A DNA stretch of 64,000 bases from SIG603 sp964370775 (GTDB lineage Bacteria; Bacillota; Clostridia; Oscillospirales; Acutalibacteraceae): the NCBI GenBank assembly GCA_964370775.1, contig CAYJKT010000003.1, positions 62,001-126,000 on the forward strand. The letters are read 5' to 3'. Position numbers and translations under genes: made by a program. This document shows positions 16,479-26,311 of the stretch, piece by piece. Each line of letters starts with the position of its first letter. The stretch's first letter is position 1. The notes beneath the pieces are model-generated. The model was not told where the DNA came from. It did no database searches and worked only from the letters and a program-made list of their open reading frames with translations.

Positions 16479-17213
16479 TTATCTAACCTTTTTGTATATT
16501 ACAAAGGCTACAGTTGCTACTGTCATAAATAATGCTGCTGCTATTAAATACTCTGTTGTATGTGTTGTAACACCTGTTTGTGGTGACTCAATTGGAGCTG
16601 TTGTTAGGAAAACAAATGGTGAAAACTCACTTGAAGTAATTGAAACATTACCGTTTCCTAGATTTTTAACATCCTCTTTTGGAAGTGCAGTCCACTCGCC
16701 ATCATCACTTCTGTGTAAAACAATAACTGTATCATTTGCGCCTATGCCAAGATTTAATGTGATTGTGATTGAGTTGCCGTCTGCTGCCATTAATGAAGCT
16801 CTTATATCATCGCTAATATCAATGTTGATAACTGAAGAAGCTACTAGATCATCAGAGCTATCAATATCTGCATATTGTGCTAATATTGAAGCAAAATTAG
16901 GTACAAGTGTTGTAATATCATCTGCTGCCTCAAGCTCTGCTATTGCATCCTCGAAGTTAGCCTTTGAATATGGATCTGAAATCTCATCTGCGTCTGCTGA
17001 TGATTTGATCTCGATATCACCAGGTGTTACTGGTGCTAATACGTTTCCGTCTTCATCTAGTACCTCTGTGATATTGCCAGAACCATCTTCCGGTAATACT
17101 ATCTCAGGAGTTGGTCTACCCTCAACACTTGGAGTAAACTCTGCCGCAAAAATTGCTGTTGCTGATGTCATCATTAATAGGGCTACTGCTAATGTGGAAA
17201 TAAGTTTTTTCAT
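16479..17213 (-). CDS. Sortase-anchored surface protein with SPQTG sorting signal
   Basis: 244 residues: signal peptide (1-23, cleaved near IFAAE), an acidic extracellular part with no recognised fold, then SPQTG, a hydrophobic helix (YLIAAALFMTVATVAFVIY) and KKVR. That is the layout of a sortase substrate, and (S/N)PQTG-type motifs are used by clostridial class B sortases. The sortase gene lies 25 bases upstream in the same operon, so this is very probably its dedicated substrate. The function of the exposed part is unknown; a role as a wall-bound accessory of polysaccharide assembly is possible. Confidence 0.85.
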   Translation of the reverse strand: MKKLISTLAVALLMMTSATAIFAAEFTPSVEGRPTPEIVLPEDGSGNITEVLDEDGNVLAPVTPGDIEIKSSADADEISDPYSKANFEDAIAELEAADDITTLVPNFASILAQYADIDSSDDLVASSVINIDISDDIRASLMAADGNSITITLNLGIGANDTVIVLHRSDDGEWTALPKEDVKNLGNGNVSITSSEFSPFVFLTTAPIESPQTGVTTHTTEYLIAAALFMTVATVAFVIYKKVR

Positions 17214-17237
17214 AAATTCTACCTCTTTTCATTATTT

Positions 17238-18041
17238 TTATTGGATTTGTTCAACTGCGAGTACTAAAAAACGTTCTCTTTGATATTCGTCAGATAGACA
17301 AGTAGACAACACTACAATTTCATCTCCAAACTCAACTTTTATTTCCTCGTTGAACACGGCTTGCAAACTTCTAACAGAATAAACGCTTTCAATAAAAGTG
17401 TTAAACATGCCTTCATCTGCAAAATTATAATAATGTAGAATATGCAAATCTCCGTATGGTACAGCCGCAAAAATTTCATACGTCTTCATACCATCTTCTG
17501 TATACACTTCTAACATATTATTCTGATTAAGTAATTCAGGGTTACTATAGCTTAATCTAAGATTTCCAAAAAAATCTCCTGATGCCATATTATGCCCATA
17601 TATTATAGTTACAGGATCACTAAAATCTCTGCTATTATAATCTTCTGTAAACAAAGAACCTGCTACTGAATAATCACCTAGATAATTATGATCTAAATAA
17701 AATTCATTATCACCCTCACGGTTTAAAACAGGGTACGAGATATTTGTGTTAGGAATATTAATCCACGCATAAATATCAGGATTTTCTGATTTTAAACTCT
17801 CAAAATCAATAGGTGATACATAAGGCTCTTCTGGTTCTTCAGATTGTACTTCTTCACTCGATAAATTATCGCTAACTTCTTCACTGCTTTCTAACTCTTG
17901 TGGTTCATTAGACGATGAGGAAAAAGGGTTTGATGGAATATCTTCTTCTTTAACATAGTTAGCTTCGTTAAAAGCTAACAATAATAGTACTATCGTTATA
18001 ATAACACATATAGCTGAAACAATCAAGGGTAATTTTTTCAT
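17238..18041 (-). CDS. srtB: Class B sortase
   Basis: 267 residues. It has an N-terminal membrane anchor (about 5-24), a Ser/Glu-rich linker (about 38-73), then the catalytic domain with class B features: NPDIYAWINIPNTNISYPV, catalytic His in IIYGHNM, Cys in VVLSTC and Arg in QRERF. It cuts sorting motifs and links the protein to the wall outside the cell. It overlaps the CpsB-type phosphatase gene by four bases and precedes an SPQTG protein, an unusual embedding of a sortase inside a polysaccharide-regulation operon. Confidence 0.93.
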   Translation of the reverse strand: MKKLPLIVSAICVIITIVLLLLAFNEANYVKEEDIPSNPFSSSSNEPQELESSEEVSDNLSSEEVQSEEPEEPYVSPIDFESLKSENPDIYAWINIPNTNISYPVLNREGDNEFYLDHNYLGDYSVAGSLFTEDYNSRDFSDPVTIIYGHNMASGDFFGNLRLSYSNPELLNQNNMLEVYTEDGMKTYEIFAAVPYGDLHILHYYNFADEGMFNTFIESVYSVRSLQAVFNEEIKVEFGDEIVVLSTCLSDEYQRERFLVLAVEQIQ

Positions 18042-18760
18042 ATTTTAGTTGCCTCACCTAAAAATCTTTCAAACAATATTTTTTCTTTTTGCTCAATTTG
18101 CTCAATCATTGAAACCCCAAGTTCTTTTATTATTTTATCTCTTGCCTTATCTATATTTGGCGGTCTAGAAATTAAATTATGTGTATCAGAACCCAAAACA
18201 TCTGCTAAGTCTTCTTTAAACATTTTTATTATTTTTCTTGAACCAAAGAAAGTCAGCAAGGAATCTGCATTAATTTGAACAAATGCTCCATTTTGCTTAA
18301 ACGCAAAGGCTGAATCATAAATATTTTGATATTTAGTGTATCTGTCGATATGAGCTATCAAAGGTATTATACCCCTTTGTGAAATTTCATACACTTCTTT
18401 GTATATATGATCTTCCCAATGGTTGAATGGTAGTTCTAGCAATAAAATATTTGTGCCATTAATACAAAGTCTTTCAAGGTCATCTGATTCGCTAATATTT
18501 TTACAATATAATACTTCTGCACCCAAAAATAAATTTAGTCCCAAACTTTCTTCATTTATGTGTTGTTGTAAATTTTGTAATGACTGCTCTCTTTTTTCTA
18601 AAAAATCTGAGACATTGCTTTTTGATGGATAAAAATGTGGCGTAGCAATCAAAGCATCAACGCCTTGCAATTTAAGTCTTTGTAACATTTGTAGTGATTC
18701 TTGCTCTGAACTGCTTCCGTCATCTATTTTAGGTAAAACATGGCTGTGAAAATCTATCAT
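18038..18760 (-). CDS. CpsB/CapC-type tyrosine-protein phosphatase (PHP family)
   Basis: 240 residues with PHP-domain metal ligands: MIDFHSHVLPKIDDGS at the start, ATPHFYP, HIDRY and SDTHN. In capsule systems this manganese-dependent enzyme dephosphorylates the tyrosine tail of the CpsD kinase, encoded immediately upstream (shared base at 18760). It overlaps the sortase gene downstream, so translation is coupled. Confidence 0.93.
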   Translation of the reverse strand: MIDFHSHVLPKIDDGSSSEQESLQMLQRLKLQGVDALIATPHFYPSKSNVSDFLEKREQSLQNLQQHINEESLGLNLFLGAEVLYCKNISESDDLERLCINGTNILLLELPFNHWEDHIYKEVYEISQRGIIPLIAHIDRYTKYQNIYDSAFAFKQNGAFVQINADSLLTFFGSRKIIKMFKEDLADVLGSDTHNLISRPPNIDKARDKIIKELGVSMIEQIEQKEKILFERFLGEATKI

Positions 18761-19479
18761 TAGTAATACTTATGGTACCTTTTATTTCTTTTGTATCTCT
18801 TATCGCTATCATCTGGTGTTCCAGAGTACACATAACCTAGAATTTTAATTCCTGAATACTCTAGTTGCTTAACTGAATCTTTAACCAAAGGTTTTGCAGT
18901 GTAATTATGTCTAACCACTAAAATCATTCCGTCAAGCACATCTACAAAAGTTAGTGGGTCAGAAACTATTCCTACTGGTGGAAAGTCAACAATTATATAA
19001 TCATATTCTTGTAATAGCGTTTCAGCTAACTCTTTCATCTTATTTGAGCCTAATAGCTCAGAAGGATTAGGAGGTGTTTTTCCAGCAGGCATTATATCAA
19101 AATTAATTTTCTCGCTTTTTGGGCATATAACTTCTCTATAATTTTTAATCTCTCCTACTAGGTAGTTAGATAAACCAACATCGTTAGGGAAATTTAGCTT
19201 TTTACATATTGTAGGCTTTCTAAGGTCAGCCTCTAAAAGCAATACTTTTTTATCTACTAAAGACACAGAGTTTGACAGATTTATAGATGTCATACTCTTT
19301 CCCTCGCCAGGAATTGAACTAGTTATTCCAATTATACGTGACTTACCAGTATCACTAAAAGAGAAAAATATATTTGTTCTAAGCTTTTTATATGCCTCGT
19401 TCGCTGCGAATCCTAGTTCTTCACCAACAACACCAAGTTCGCCTTCTTTAAGCACTTTAAGTCTTTTCTTGTTATTCAT
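18760..19479 (-). CDS. CpsD/CapB-type tyrosine autokinase
   Basis: 239 residues. Walker A is in SIPGEGKSMTSINL, Walker A' in LLLEADLRKP, and Walker B near YDYIIVDFPP. The C-terminus ends with a tyrosine cluster (RYKRNKRYHKYY) that is autophosphorylated in this family. It works with the membrane activator CpsC (next gene upstream, overlapping by one base) and is reset by CpsB. The complex controls chain length and export of surface polysaccharide. Confidence 0.94.
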   Translation of the reverse strand: MNNKKRLKVLKEGELGVVGEELGFAANEAYKKLRTNIFFSFSDTGKSRIIGITSSIPGEGKSMTSINLSNSVSLVDKKVLLLEADLRKPTICKKLNFPNDVGLSNYLVGEIKNYREVICPKSEKINFDIMPAGKTPPNPSELLGSNKMKELAETLLQEYDYIIVDFPPVGIVSDPLTFVDVLDGMILVVRHNYTAKPLVKDSVKQLEYSGIKILGYVYSGTPDDSDKRYKRNKRYHKYY

Positions 19480-20231
19480 TAATAGTATCCCTTTCTCTTT
19501 TTATTGCCTGAATAGTAGTTGTAACCTGTTCTACTGTCTGTATCAGGTATAACTGCTAAAATTGGAAGTTCAGCAATAGAAAGTAAATCATATTCACTCT
19601 TTAACTCTTGAGCTGTCAAGACTCTGATTATTATAATAGCCGAACTGATCAATAGTCCTACCAAAACGCCTAACAAAGTGTTATTTCTTAAGTTCGGTGA
19701 GTCAGGAGCGGACGGTGTAACAGCTGTATCAACTACTCTTGCAGATGTTTCATCTATAATAGAAGCAATTTTTTCAGGAAGTACTTCTGCTATAGTGTCT
19801 GCTAAAAGGGTTGATATGTGCGGATTAGGGGTTGTAACAGTAACTGAAAAAACCTCTGTATTATTTATAGGAGAGGCACTGATCATTGAAGAAAGCTCTA
19901 ATACTGTATAATCAACACCAGTTTGAGCTATTATTTCATTCAAAGTATCTCTTGTATTCAATATAACTATATATGTTTGAACCAAGCTCTGAGAAGCAGA
20001 TATATCACCACTAGTTATGCTAACACTTGTGCTTCCTATAGATAAAGAGCTATTGTTTACATAGAATTTTACATCTGATTTATAAAGTGGAGTCACCATC
20101 ATAGTAGTATACGCCATTGCCGCACCGCCTGCCAAAACAGCAGCTAATATTAATATCCAAAGTCTTCTCCATAAGGTTCTAAATATAAGACCTAAATCTA
20201 TTTCTAATTCTTCGGTTTGATTTGATTTCAC
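19479..20231 (-). CDS. CpsC/Wzz-type polysaccharide chain-length and kinase-activator protein
   Basis: 250 residues with two membrane helices (about 20-40 and 175-195) flanking an outside Wzz domain that begins PLYKSDVKFYV. The C-terminal cytosolic tail contacts the kinase. First gene of the leftward operon cpsC-cpsD-cpsB-srtB-surface protein-LCP-sugar transferase (20231 to 14729), all separated by under 40 bases or overlapping. Confidence 0.92.
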   Translation of the reverse strand: MKSNQTEELEIDLGLIFRTLWRRLWILILAAVLAGGAAMAYTTMMVTPLYKSDVKFYVNNSSLSIGSTSVSITSGDISASQSLVQTYIVILNTRDTLNEIIAQTGVDYTVLELSSMISASPINNTEVFSVTVTTPNPHISTLLADTIAEVLPEKIASIIDETSARVVDTAVTPSAPDSPNLRNNTLLGVLVGLLISSAIIIIRVLTAQELKSEYDLLSIAELPILAVIPDTDSRTGYNYYSGNKKRKGYY

Positions 20232-20551
20232 ATTAAATCTCCTTTAATTTATGTATTGTGTATTGTCACAAAAAACAATAATTGTTTTATTAACTTTAAC
20301 AAAAGCATAACACATAACAAGCTTAAAGTCAAGTCAATTATCAAGGAAAATTGCAGTAATCTTTCTTATTTTCTGAAGCATAATTTAAACCTATAATATT
20401 GCACAAAAAAAGAATTTGCTTTATTTAATAGAGTAGTAACTATTGTCATTTTTTTTTAAAGTTGGCACTTACTCATTTTCGTTATTATCAATATAAAACA
20501 CGGCTAAATTTTGACACATATATAGAAATTATTTTCATCATTAATATTACA
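20232..20551. other. Divergent spacer between the cps operon and the beta-helix gene
   Basis: AT-rich DNA without a gene or TGTAGGGG repeat. A 17-bp dyad, AAAACAATAATTGTTTT (20272-20288), lies 41 bases before the cps start codon and could be an operator. No RNA structure that I recognise. The rightward promoter is listed separately. Confidence 0.5.
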
Positions 20552-20580
20552 TTTACATTTTATTAATATACTGCTATAAT
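20552..20580 (+). promoter_or_regulatory. Sigma-A-type promoter of the first beta-helix gene
   Basis: TTTACA (20552-20557), 17-base spacer and TATAAT (20575-20580), 52 bases before the ATG at 20632, which carries the site GAAGGAGG. Confidence 0.7.
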
Positions 20581-20631
20581 GGTATAGTTAAATTCTCATA
20601 AAATGAGAGGAATTTGAAGGAGGTTTTTTCT

Positions 20632-23600
20632 ATGTTGAAAAAAATCAAAAATTTTGTAGCAGTAGCCTTAGCTGCAACAATTCTATCAAGCAGTTTCGCG
20701 GTTGGTTCATTTGCCCAAACAACCACAGACGAAGCACCACAAACTCAAAGCGAGATACCTGTTGTAACAGAAGTATCAGAGGTTACTGATTTCGAGACAG
20801 GTTCAGACGCAATTCAAGGCAATCCACTTGAAGATGTAGGCACAAGAAAGGGTACTTTCACTACATCTACAGAGCAAAACTTTACAGAGGGTGGCTCACA
20901 AAGTTTAGCTATCACTGGCATAGCCGATGGTACTTATGAAGTATTCAAGAGTTATTCTGAATTCCAAGTAGGTAAAAAATTATCAGTTTGGCTTTATGAT
21001 GATGGTGATGCAAAAAGAACTACAGTTATGAGAACTGTAAGTAATGTAGAAGCGTCTGACGGTTGGACTATTTATTTCGGAATTAAAGACAACTCTTACA
21101 AAGCTTATTCACAATCAAAAGCTACAGGTTCACCTGCATATACAAGTTTCAACGCATCTACTTCTACTAGAAGTGAAGGTTGGCACGAGTTCACAATGGA
21201 CATGACAAACCCAGGATATACTATATTCTTAGTAGACGATGTTGAAATTGGCAGACTTACTTTAGGTTCAGAAGAAGAGTACGGCGCTTTTAAAGAAGTT
21301 GCTTTTCTAAATTTCTGGACAAAACCTAGCACACTTACATCATATGTTGATGATATTACAATTTCAGAGCCAGCTCCTGTTGTTACAGAGATAACAGAAG
21401 ATGACACAGCTGACACATTAGACTGGACATATGCAGACGGCAGAACAAACCCTGCCGACTATGAAGTTTCATTCGATGGCGGAGTAAACTTTAGCGACGT
21501 AACTGCAAAACCTTTATATGTTGGAAACAACGACTATGAGGCTGGTCAAATTGTTCTAAGAGCTAAATCAAATACAGAGAGCTATACTTTCCCTGTAATT
21601 GCTACAGATTCAGCTTATACAGCTACAATAAACCAAAACCTACCAATGGAGAGAGAAGAAGATTTACTTTACTTCCCTGATATTGGCGGAAGCTACGGTG
21701 CACCTACAGTTATGATTTCTGACGAAAAATCTCGTTCAGGTCTAGCATCTATGAAGATAGTTCCAGCATCAAGCAATAAATTCCAAATTGGTACAAATTA
21801 TGGAACTGATGCACTTGTAACAGATAAAGTAGTTACAATTTGGTACTATGATCAAATGGTTACAAGCACAAGCTACTTTAAAGGTGTTTTCGGTGTTGAG
21901 CATGTTGCAGAAGACGGCTCAAAGCTTTCAAGTTCTGTAATTGGTGTAGATACATACAAAACAAAAACTAACTATACCATTAGAAGAAACTGGGGAAGCA
22001 CAGTTGACACAGGTGTTCAAAGAACTGAGGGCTGGCATAGCTTCCAATGGGATTTCACAACAGAAGGCAAGTGTATTGCCTATGTTGACGGTGTAAAAAT
22101 TGATGAGTACGATTCACTAGGATTTAACCTAGCATCTGCCATGGACATGTGGGCTATGGCTAACTGGACTCATTACTTTGATGACTTCTCAATTACAGAC
22201 ACAAGAGAAGAGTTAAAAGTAGTTCCAAATGCACCTACAAACCCTACAACTGATGACGCTAACAACACATTCGGTTGGGATTATGTAACAGGTTACGAGT
22301 CACCTGAACTATATGAGATATCTATAGATAATGGCGAGACTTTCACTACTTGTACTGCAAACCCACAAACTGTTGAAGAAACATTACTACCTGAGGGTAC
22401 AGTAATGGTTCGTGTAAAAGAAACTGATACAGAACTAGCTGGTTCAGTTTTAAGAAACACTGAAAGATTTACAGACCCAGCATCTATCGTTAAAGAGAAA
22501 TTAAGCTTACTAGTTGATTTTATCAACTGTGCAAACCCAAATGACTACACAGATGAGTCTTGGGCTATAATGAATACAGCTTTAACAAATGCTAACACAG
22601 CAATGGATTCAGACACCGGTCTTCAAGAAGCTTTTGACGCTGTAGAAGCTGCCAGAGATACTTTAGTTTTCGACCTAGCTCCACAAGTTAAATATGAGTT
22701 TAACGACGGTGTAGTTCCTGTAGAGCCACTTTATGGAACTGCTATATGGGATGATGATAAAAATATTTCTTACATCACAGAAAAATCATACAAGATTTTA
22801 ACAGAAGATTTAAATGGAAACCAATTCGCACAACTAAAGTACACATTCCCTAAAGCTTTAGAAGACAAGCAAATTATCTTCTATTATTTTGATAACCTAA
22901 AAGCTGGTGGCGGTTTCGACATTGCCTTTGGTAATTCAGAAACAGGCTATGGTAATGTTATTTCTTCAAACAATGAAGACGGAAGTCTTAACAGACGTTA
23001 CCAATTCTATGATTTAGTAGAAGACGAAAAAACAAACAGAAGAGATCTTGGCATCAGACGTAGAAACGATCTACATAAAATTGAGATCAACCTAACAAAC
23101 GGTAACGGAATGCAAGTATATATGGATTCTATATTAATATTTGCTAACCCAAATGTTACTTCTTTAGATTATCTTGACTTCACAGTAACAAGAGCTGGTT
23201 CAACTCAATCTGACATCTCTGTTGACGAACTTTATATCAACGAGAAAAACGCAGTTACAGACATCATCCTACCAGATGAAGTAGTAGATATCGGTTACTA
23301 TGATACATACGAAATCAACTACTCAAACAATGAGCATGTAACTCCTTATGATTTTACAACAACTGACAAATTCACATACTCAGTATCTGACCCATCAGTA
23401 GTAAAAATCACAAAAGGTGGTTCTATTCAGCCTATGGCTATGAGCGGAACTACTACAGCAACAGTTACATCTTCAAACGGTGTTTCAAAAACAATTACAG
23501 TTAATGTAATAGACTACAAAGTAACAGGCGTTAAATTAAGTGATGCCCTAATCACTCAAGAGCCTAACTTTATCACAGAATTAACAATGGAGCCTGGCAC

Positions 23601-25899
23601 AATTGATATAGTAAACGCTATTATCGAGCCAGCACAATCTACAAACCTTAATAAAACATGGACAACTTCAAACTCTACAGTAGCAACTGTTGAAGACGGC
23701 GAAATCACAGCATATAACGAGGGTGAGGCTGTTATCACAGTAACTACAGAAGACGGCGGACACCAATCTTCAATAAAAGTAATAGTTAAAGAAAACTCAC
23801 ATGAATATGGAAAAGAGCTTTTCGTTGCAACAACAGGTAGCGACCTAACAGGTGACGGAAGTATCGATAATCCATATGCAAGCGTTGAGAGAGCAAGAGA
23901 CGAGCTAAGAGCTTACTCACAATTAATTGAAAACGGTGCAGTTGTCTACTTACGTGAGGGAACTTACATAGTAGGAAATACTATAGCACTAGAGATGCAA
24001 GATCAAGGTTCAGCAGAGAGTCCAATTAAATATGCAGCATATAACGGTGAAGATGTATCACTAACAGGTGCTGTAAGTCTTGCTCCATCTGACTTTACTT
24101 TAGTTACAGATGCAGACGTTCTAACAAATTTACATGATGATGCCGAGGGCAAAGTATATCAAACAGATCTTTCAGAGTATATTACTGGTGAAGTTCTAAA
24201 ACAATTAGCAGTAGGATACGGCGGTGCTACTTATGGCGACGGTATGTCATACCAAGCTGAATGGCTAGTAAGAGACGGCTTTAATGTTATGACTCCTTAC
24301 TATGCAGTATCTTTCGAGGGTTCATCTATGACTTTAGCAAGATGGCCAAACCCAGACGATAATATGGGCGCATATTCAGCGGGCTTTACAAAAATTACAA
24401 GTGTTCCATATGCAGGACAATCTATCCGTGACTGGAACGACGACCAAATCGGTATGCCAACATTTATCCCAGAAGAAGAGCGTGATATCTATGATTCATT
24501 CAAGTTCGCCTCAAGCCAATTAACAGAGAGAATGAAATCATGGGAAGGCGTTCCAATGGATGGCTCTGATATAACAGACCTTGACATTTGGTACGAGGGT
24601 TATACAGGTGTTGACTACGCTACTCAAACTTCTCCAATTAGAAGCATTGAGTCTAACGGAGTTCTAACATCAGAAATCGCTTGCCATTACTGGGCAAAAG
24701 TTGCAAGTTATACACGTTTCTATGTTTACAACTTAATTCAAGAGCTAGATATTCCTGGCGAGTGGTATATAGATCAAAATACAAAAATGCTTTATATCTA
24801 TCCACCAACAGGAACAGACATGACAAGTAATGAAGAGATAGTTTCACTTTCAATTCTAGGTGAGCCAATGTTCGAGTTAACAGACACACAATATATCAAT
24901 ATTGATGATCTTACTCTAACAGACATGCTAGGCGCAGCTTACATGGTACACGGCGGAAACCACAACACATTATCAAACTCAACAATCACAAATACTTCTA
25001 GCCGTATCGGTGGAGTATACGATTCAGAAAATCAAGTTGGTATGTACAACGGTATTGAGTATTGTACAGTTCAAGACGTAAACGGTGGCTTTGATATTAA
25101 GGCTGCTAAAAATTACGAGACTTTAGAACCAGGATACAACTTTGTACACGGTTGTCTATTTGATAACTACCAAACTCTAAACAACGGATTTAACTCAGCG
25201 GTAGTTCTACACGGTGTTGGAAACTATGTTTCAAGCACAGAGATTAGAAATTCACCAAACAATGCTATCATGTGGCAAGGTAACGATAACGTTATCGAGT
25301 TTAACAACATTCACCATGTTGACTTAGAAACTACAGATACATCAGCTATCTACACAGGTAGAAACACACTTAACCGTGGTACAGTTATCAAAAACAACTG
25401 GATTCACCACCTAGGAAAAACAGCAAGTGCCGCAAGCCATAATGCAGCTATCTATATAGATGACGTTGCAGGCGGTATCACAATCTATGACAATGTTATA
25501 GAGGGCGTATACTGGGGCGTATTTATAAACGGTGGACAACACAACTATGTATACAACAATCTATTTAAAGATTCAACATATGGTGTTGTAGCTAATGACT
25601 GGTCATACTGCTGGCTATCAAGATGGTATCAACATGGCTATGGTCTAATTAAAGAAGGCACATGGCTAACACCTACAACAGCTGAATGGTGGTTACCAGA
25701 CAGCCCATATGCTAAATATCCAAACCTTCAAACAATCTATGAGGGCGATGAGATGAACGACAGTAAGTACAACAAGGTTATAGGAAACGAGATGGACAAT
25801 GTCTACTCACTATATAACTACATGTTACGTGAGGTTCAACCAGATGCTAAAAATGTAATTATAGACTGGTTCTTCACAAAAGACAATGTAACAATCTAA
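20632..25899 (+). CDS. Giant secreted multidomain protein with right-handed beta-helix
   Basis: 1755 residues from the ATG at 20632 (GAAGGAGG upstream). Signal peptide ~1-30 (ends SFAQ). Then two lectin-like, concanavalin-type regions (each with a GWH-F-D-T block near residues 180-230 and 460-520), two copies of a ~75-residue module (DDxxNTFGW...CTANPQ), a helical FIVAR-like stretch (about 630-680), a further lectin-like region (about 690-880), two BIG2 Ig-like domains (about 885-1050), and from ~1060 a pectate-lyase-like right-handed beta-helix beginning ELFVATTGSDLTGDG. It probably binds or cleaves plant or host polysaccharide outside the cell. No sorting signal, S-layer repeat or dockerin is seen, so it is likely released. 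A paralogue lies at 52387-58314. Confidence 0.85.
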   Translation: MLKKIKNFVAVALAATILSSSFAVGSFAQTTTDEAPQTQSEIPVVTEVSEVTDFETGSDAIQGNPLEDVGTRKGTFTTSTEQNFTEGGSQSLAITGIADGTYEVFKSYSEFQVGKKLSVWLYDDGDAKRTTVMRTVSNVEASDGWTIYFGIKDNSYKAYSQSKATGSPAYTSFNASTSTRSEGWHEFTMDMTNPGYTIFLVDDVEIGRLTLGSEEEYGAFKEVAFLNFWTKPSTLTSYVDDITISEPAPVVTEITEDDTADTLDWTYADGRTNPADYEVSFDGGVNFSDVTAKPLYVGNNDYEAGQIVLRAKSNTESYTFPVIATDSAYTATINQNLPMEREEDLLYFPDIGGSYGAPTVMISDEKSRSGLASMKIVPASSNKFQIGTNYGTDALVTDKVVTIWYYDQMVTSTSYFKGVFGVEHVAEDGSKLSSSVIGVDTYKTKTNYTIRRNWGSTVDTGVQRTEGWHSFQWDFTTEGKCIAYVDGVKIDEYDSLGFNLASAMDMWAMANWTHYFDDFSITDTREELKVVPNAPTNPTTDDANNTFGWDYVTGYESPELYEISIDNGETFTTCTANPQTVEETLLPEGTVMVRVKETDTELAGSVLRNTERFTDPASIVKEKLSLLVDFINCANPNDYTDESWAIMNTALTNANTAMDSDTGLQEAFDAVEAARDTLVFDLAPQVKYEFNDGVVPVEPLYGTAIWDDDKNISYITEKSYKILTEDLNGNQFAQLKYTFPKALEDKQIIFYYFDNLKAGGGFDIAFGNSETGYGNVISSNNEDGSLNRRYQFYDLVEDEKTNRRDLGIRRRNDLHKIEINLTNGNGMQVYMDSILIFANPNVTSLDYLDFTVTRAGSTQSDISVDELYINEKNAVTDIILPDEVVDIGYYDTYEINYSNNEHVTPYDFTTTDKFTYSVSDPSVVKITKGGSIQPMAMSGTTTATVTSSNGVSKTITVNVIDYKVTGVKLSDALITQEPNFITELTMEPGTIDIVNAIIEPAQSTNLNKTWTTSNSTVATVEDGEITAYNEGEAVITVTTEDGGHQSSIKVIVKENSHEYGKELFVATTGSDLTGDGSIDNPYASVERARDELRAYSQLIENGAVVYLREGTYIVGNTIALEMQDQGSAESPIKYAAYNGEDVSLTGAVSLAPSDFTLVTDADVLTNLHDDAEGKVYQTDLSEYITGEVLKQLAVGYGGATYGDGMSYQAEWLVRDGFNVMTPYYAVSFEGSSMTLARWPNPDDNMGAYSAGFTKITSVPYAGQSIRDWNDDQIGMPTFIPEEERDIYDSFKFASSQLTERMKSWEGVPMDGSDITDLDIWYEGYTGVDYATQTSPIRSIESNGVLTSEIACHYWAKVASYTRFYVYNLIQELDIPGEWYIDQNTKMLYIYPPTGTDMTSNEEIVSLSILGEPMFELTDTQYINIDDLTLTDMLGAAYMVHGGNHNTLSNSTITNTSSRIGGVYDSENQVGMYNGIEYCTVQDVNGGFDIKAAKNYETLEPGYNFVHGCLFDNYQTLNNGFNSAVVLHGVGNYVSSTEIRNSPNNAIMWQGNDNVIEFNNIHHVDLETTDTSAIYTGRNTLNRGTVIKNNWIHHLGKTASAASHNAAIYIDDVAGGITIYDNVIEGVYWGVFINGGQHNYVYNNLFKDSTYGVVANDWSYCWLSRWYQHGYGLIKEGTWLTPTTAEWWLPDSPYAKYPNLQTIYEGDEMNDSKYNKVIGNEMDNVYSLYNYMLREVQPDAKNVIIDWFFTKDNVTI

Positions 25900-25910
25900 T
25901 AAAATTAAAT

Positions 25911-25941
25911 TAGCTACGGCAAATGCCGTAGCTAGTTTTTT
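25911..25941 (+). terminator. Rho-independent terminator of the first beta-helix gene
   Basis: TAGCTACGGCA (25911-25921) pairs with TGCCGTAGCTA (25924-25934), followed by GTTTTTTTG. It starts 11 bases after the stop codon. Confidence 0.85.
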
Positions 25942-25983
25942 TGTTTATTTTTGGGATGGATAAAGATAAGTTTATTAACATAT

Positions 25984-26305
25984 TGTAGTGGAGGGTCTCT
26001 GTGCAGACGTGCCTCTTAGCAAATTTAGCCATGTAGTGGCGAATAATATCCAGACGTGTTGATTAGAGAAATTTAGCAATGTAGGGGACGGAAAACCTGT
26101 CCCCTACATCAATTTGTGCGTTTTAACGAATTAATTTTTAATCAAAAAAAGTAATCAACACGTCTGCACGGAAACCCTCCCCTACAATATTTAATCAATT
26201 TTATATTTATCCATACAAATTTTCATTAAAAAAAACTTTAATCAAAAAATCCGCAAGGATTTTCACATCAACTTTTCACTATTCATTTTTCACTCTTCAC
26301 TAAGT
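25984..26305. repeat. Nested TGTAGGGG repeat with heptad tail (E7)
   Basis: The outer arms are TGTAGTGGAGGGTCTCTGTG (from 25984) with GCAGACGTG, and CACGTCTGCACGG with CCCTCCCCTACA (to 26186), about 150 bases apart. Inside is a truncated GGCGAATAATATCC unit and a compact hairpin TGTAGGGGACGG-AAAA-CCTGTCCCCTACA (26080-26108). A tail with AATCCGCAAGGATTTTCAC and TTCACT heptads runs to 26305, ending just before the spoVT stop. Confidence 0.8.
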
Positions 26306-26311
26306 TCTAGG

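Noticed and set aside
16492..17283. 263-residue rightward open frame opposite the SPQTG surface protein
   Set aside because: Ser/Ala/Ile-rich antisense translation with no ribosome site. The leftward frame has a signal peptide and sorting signal, so this is a shadow.
20232..20551. Riboswitch or leader RNA before the cps operon or beta-helix gene
   Set aside because: No recognised aptamer or terminator/antiterminator arrangement; only a short dyad is visible.
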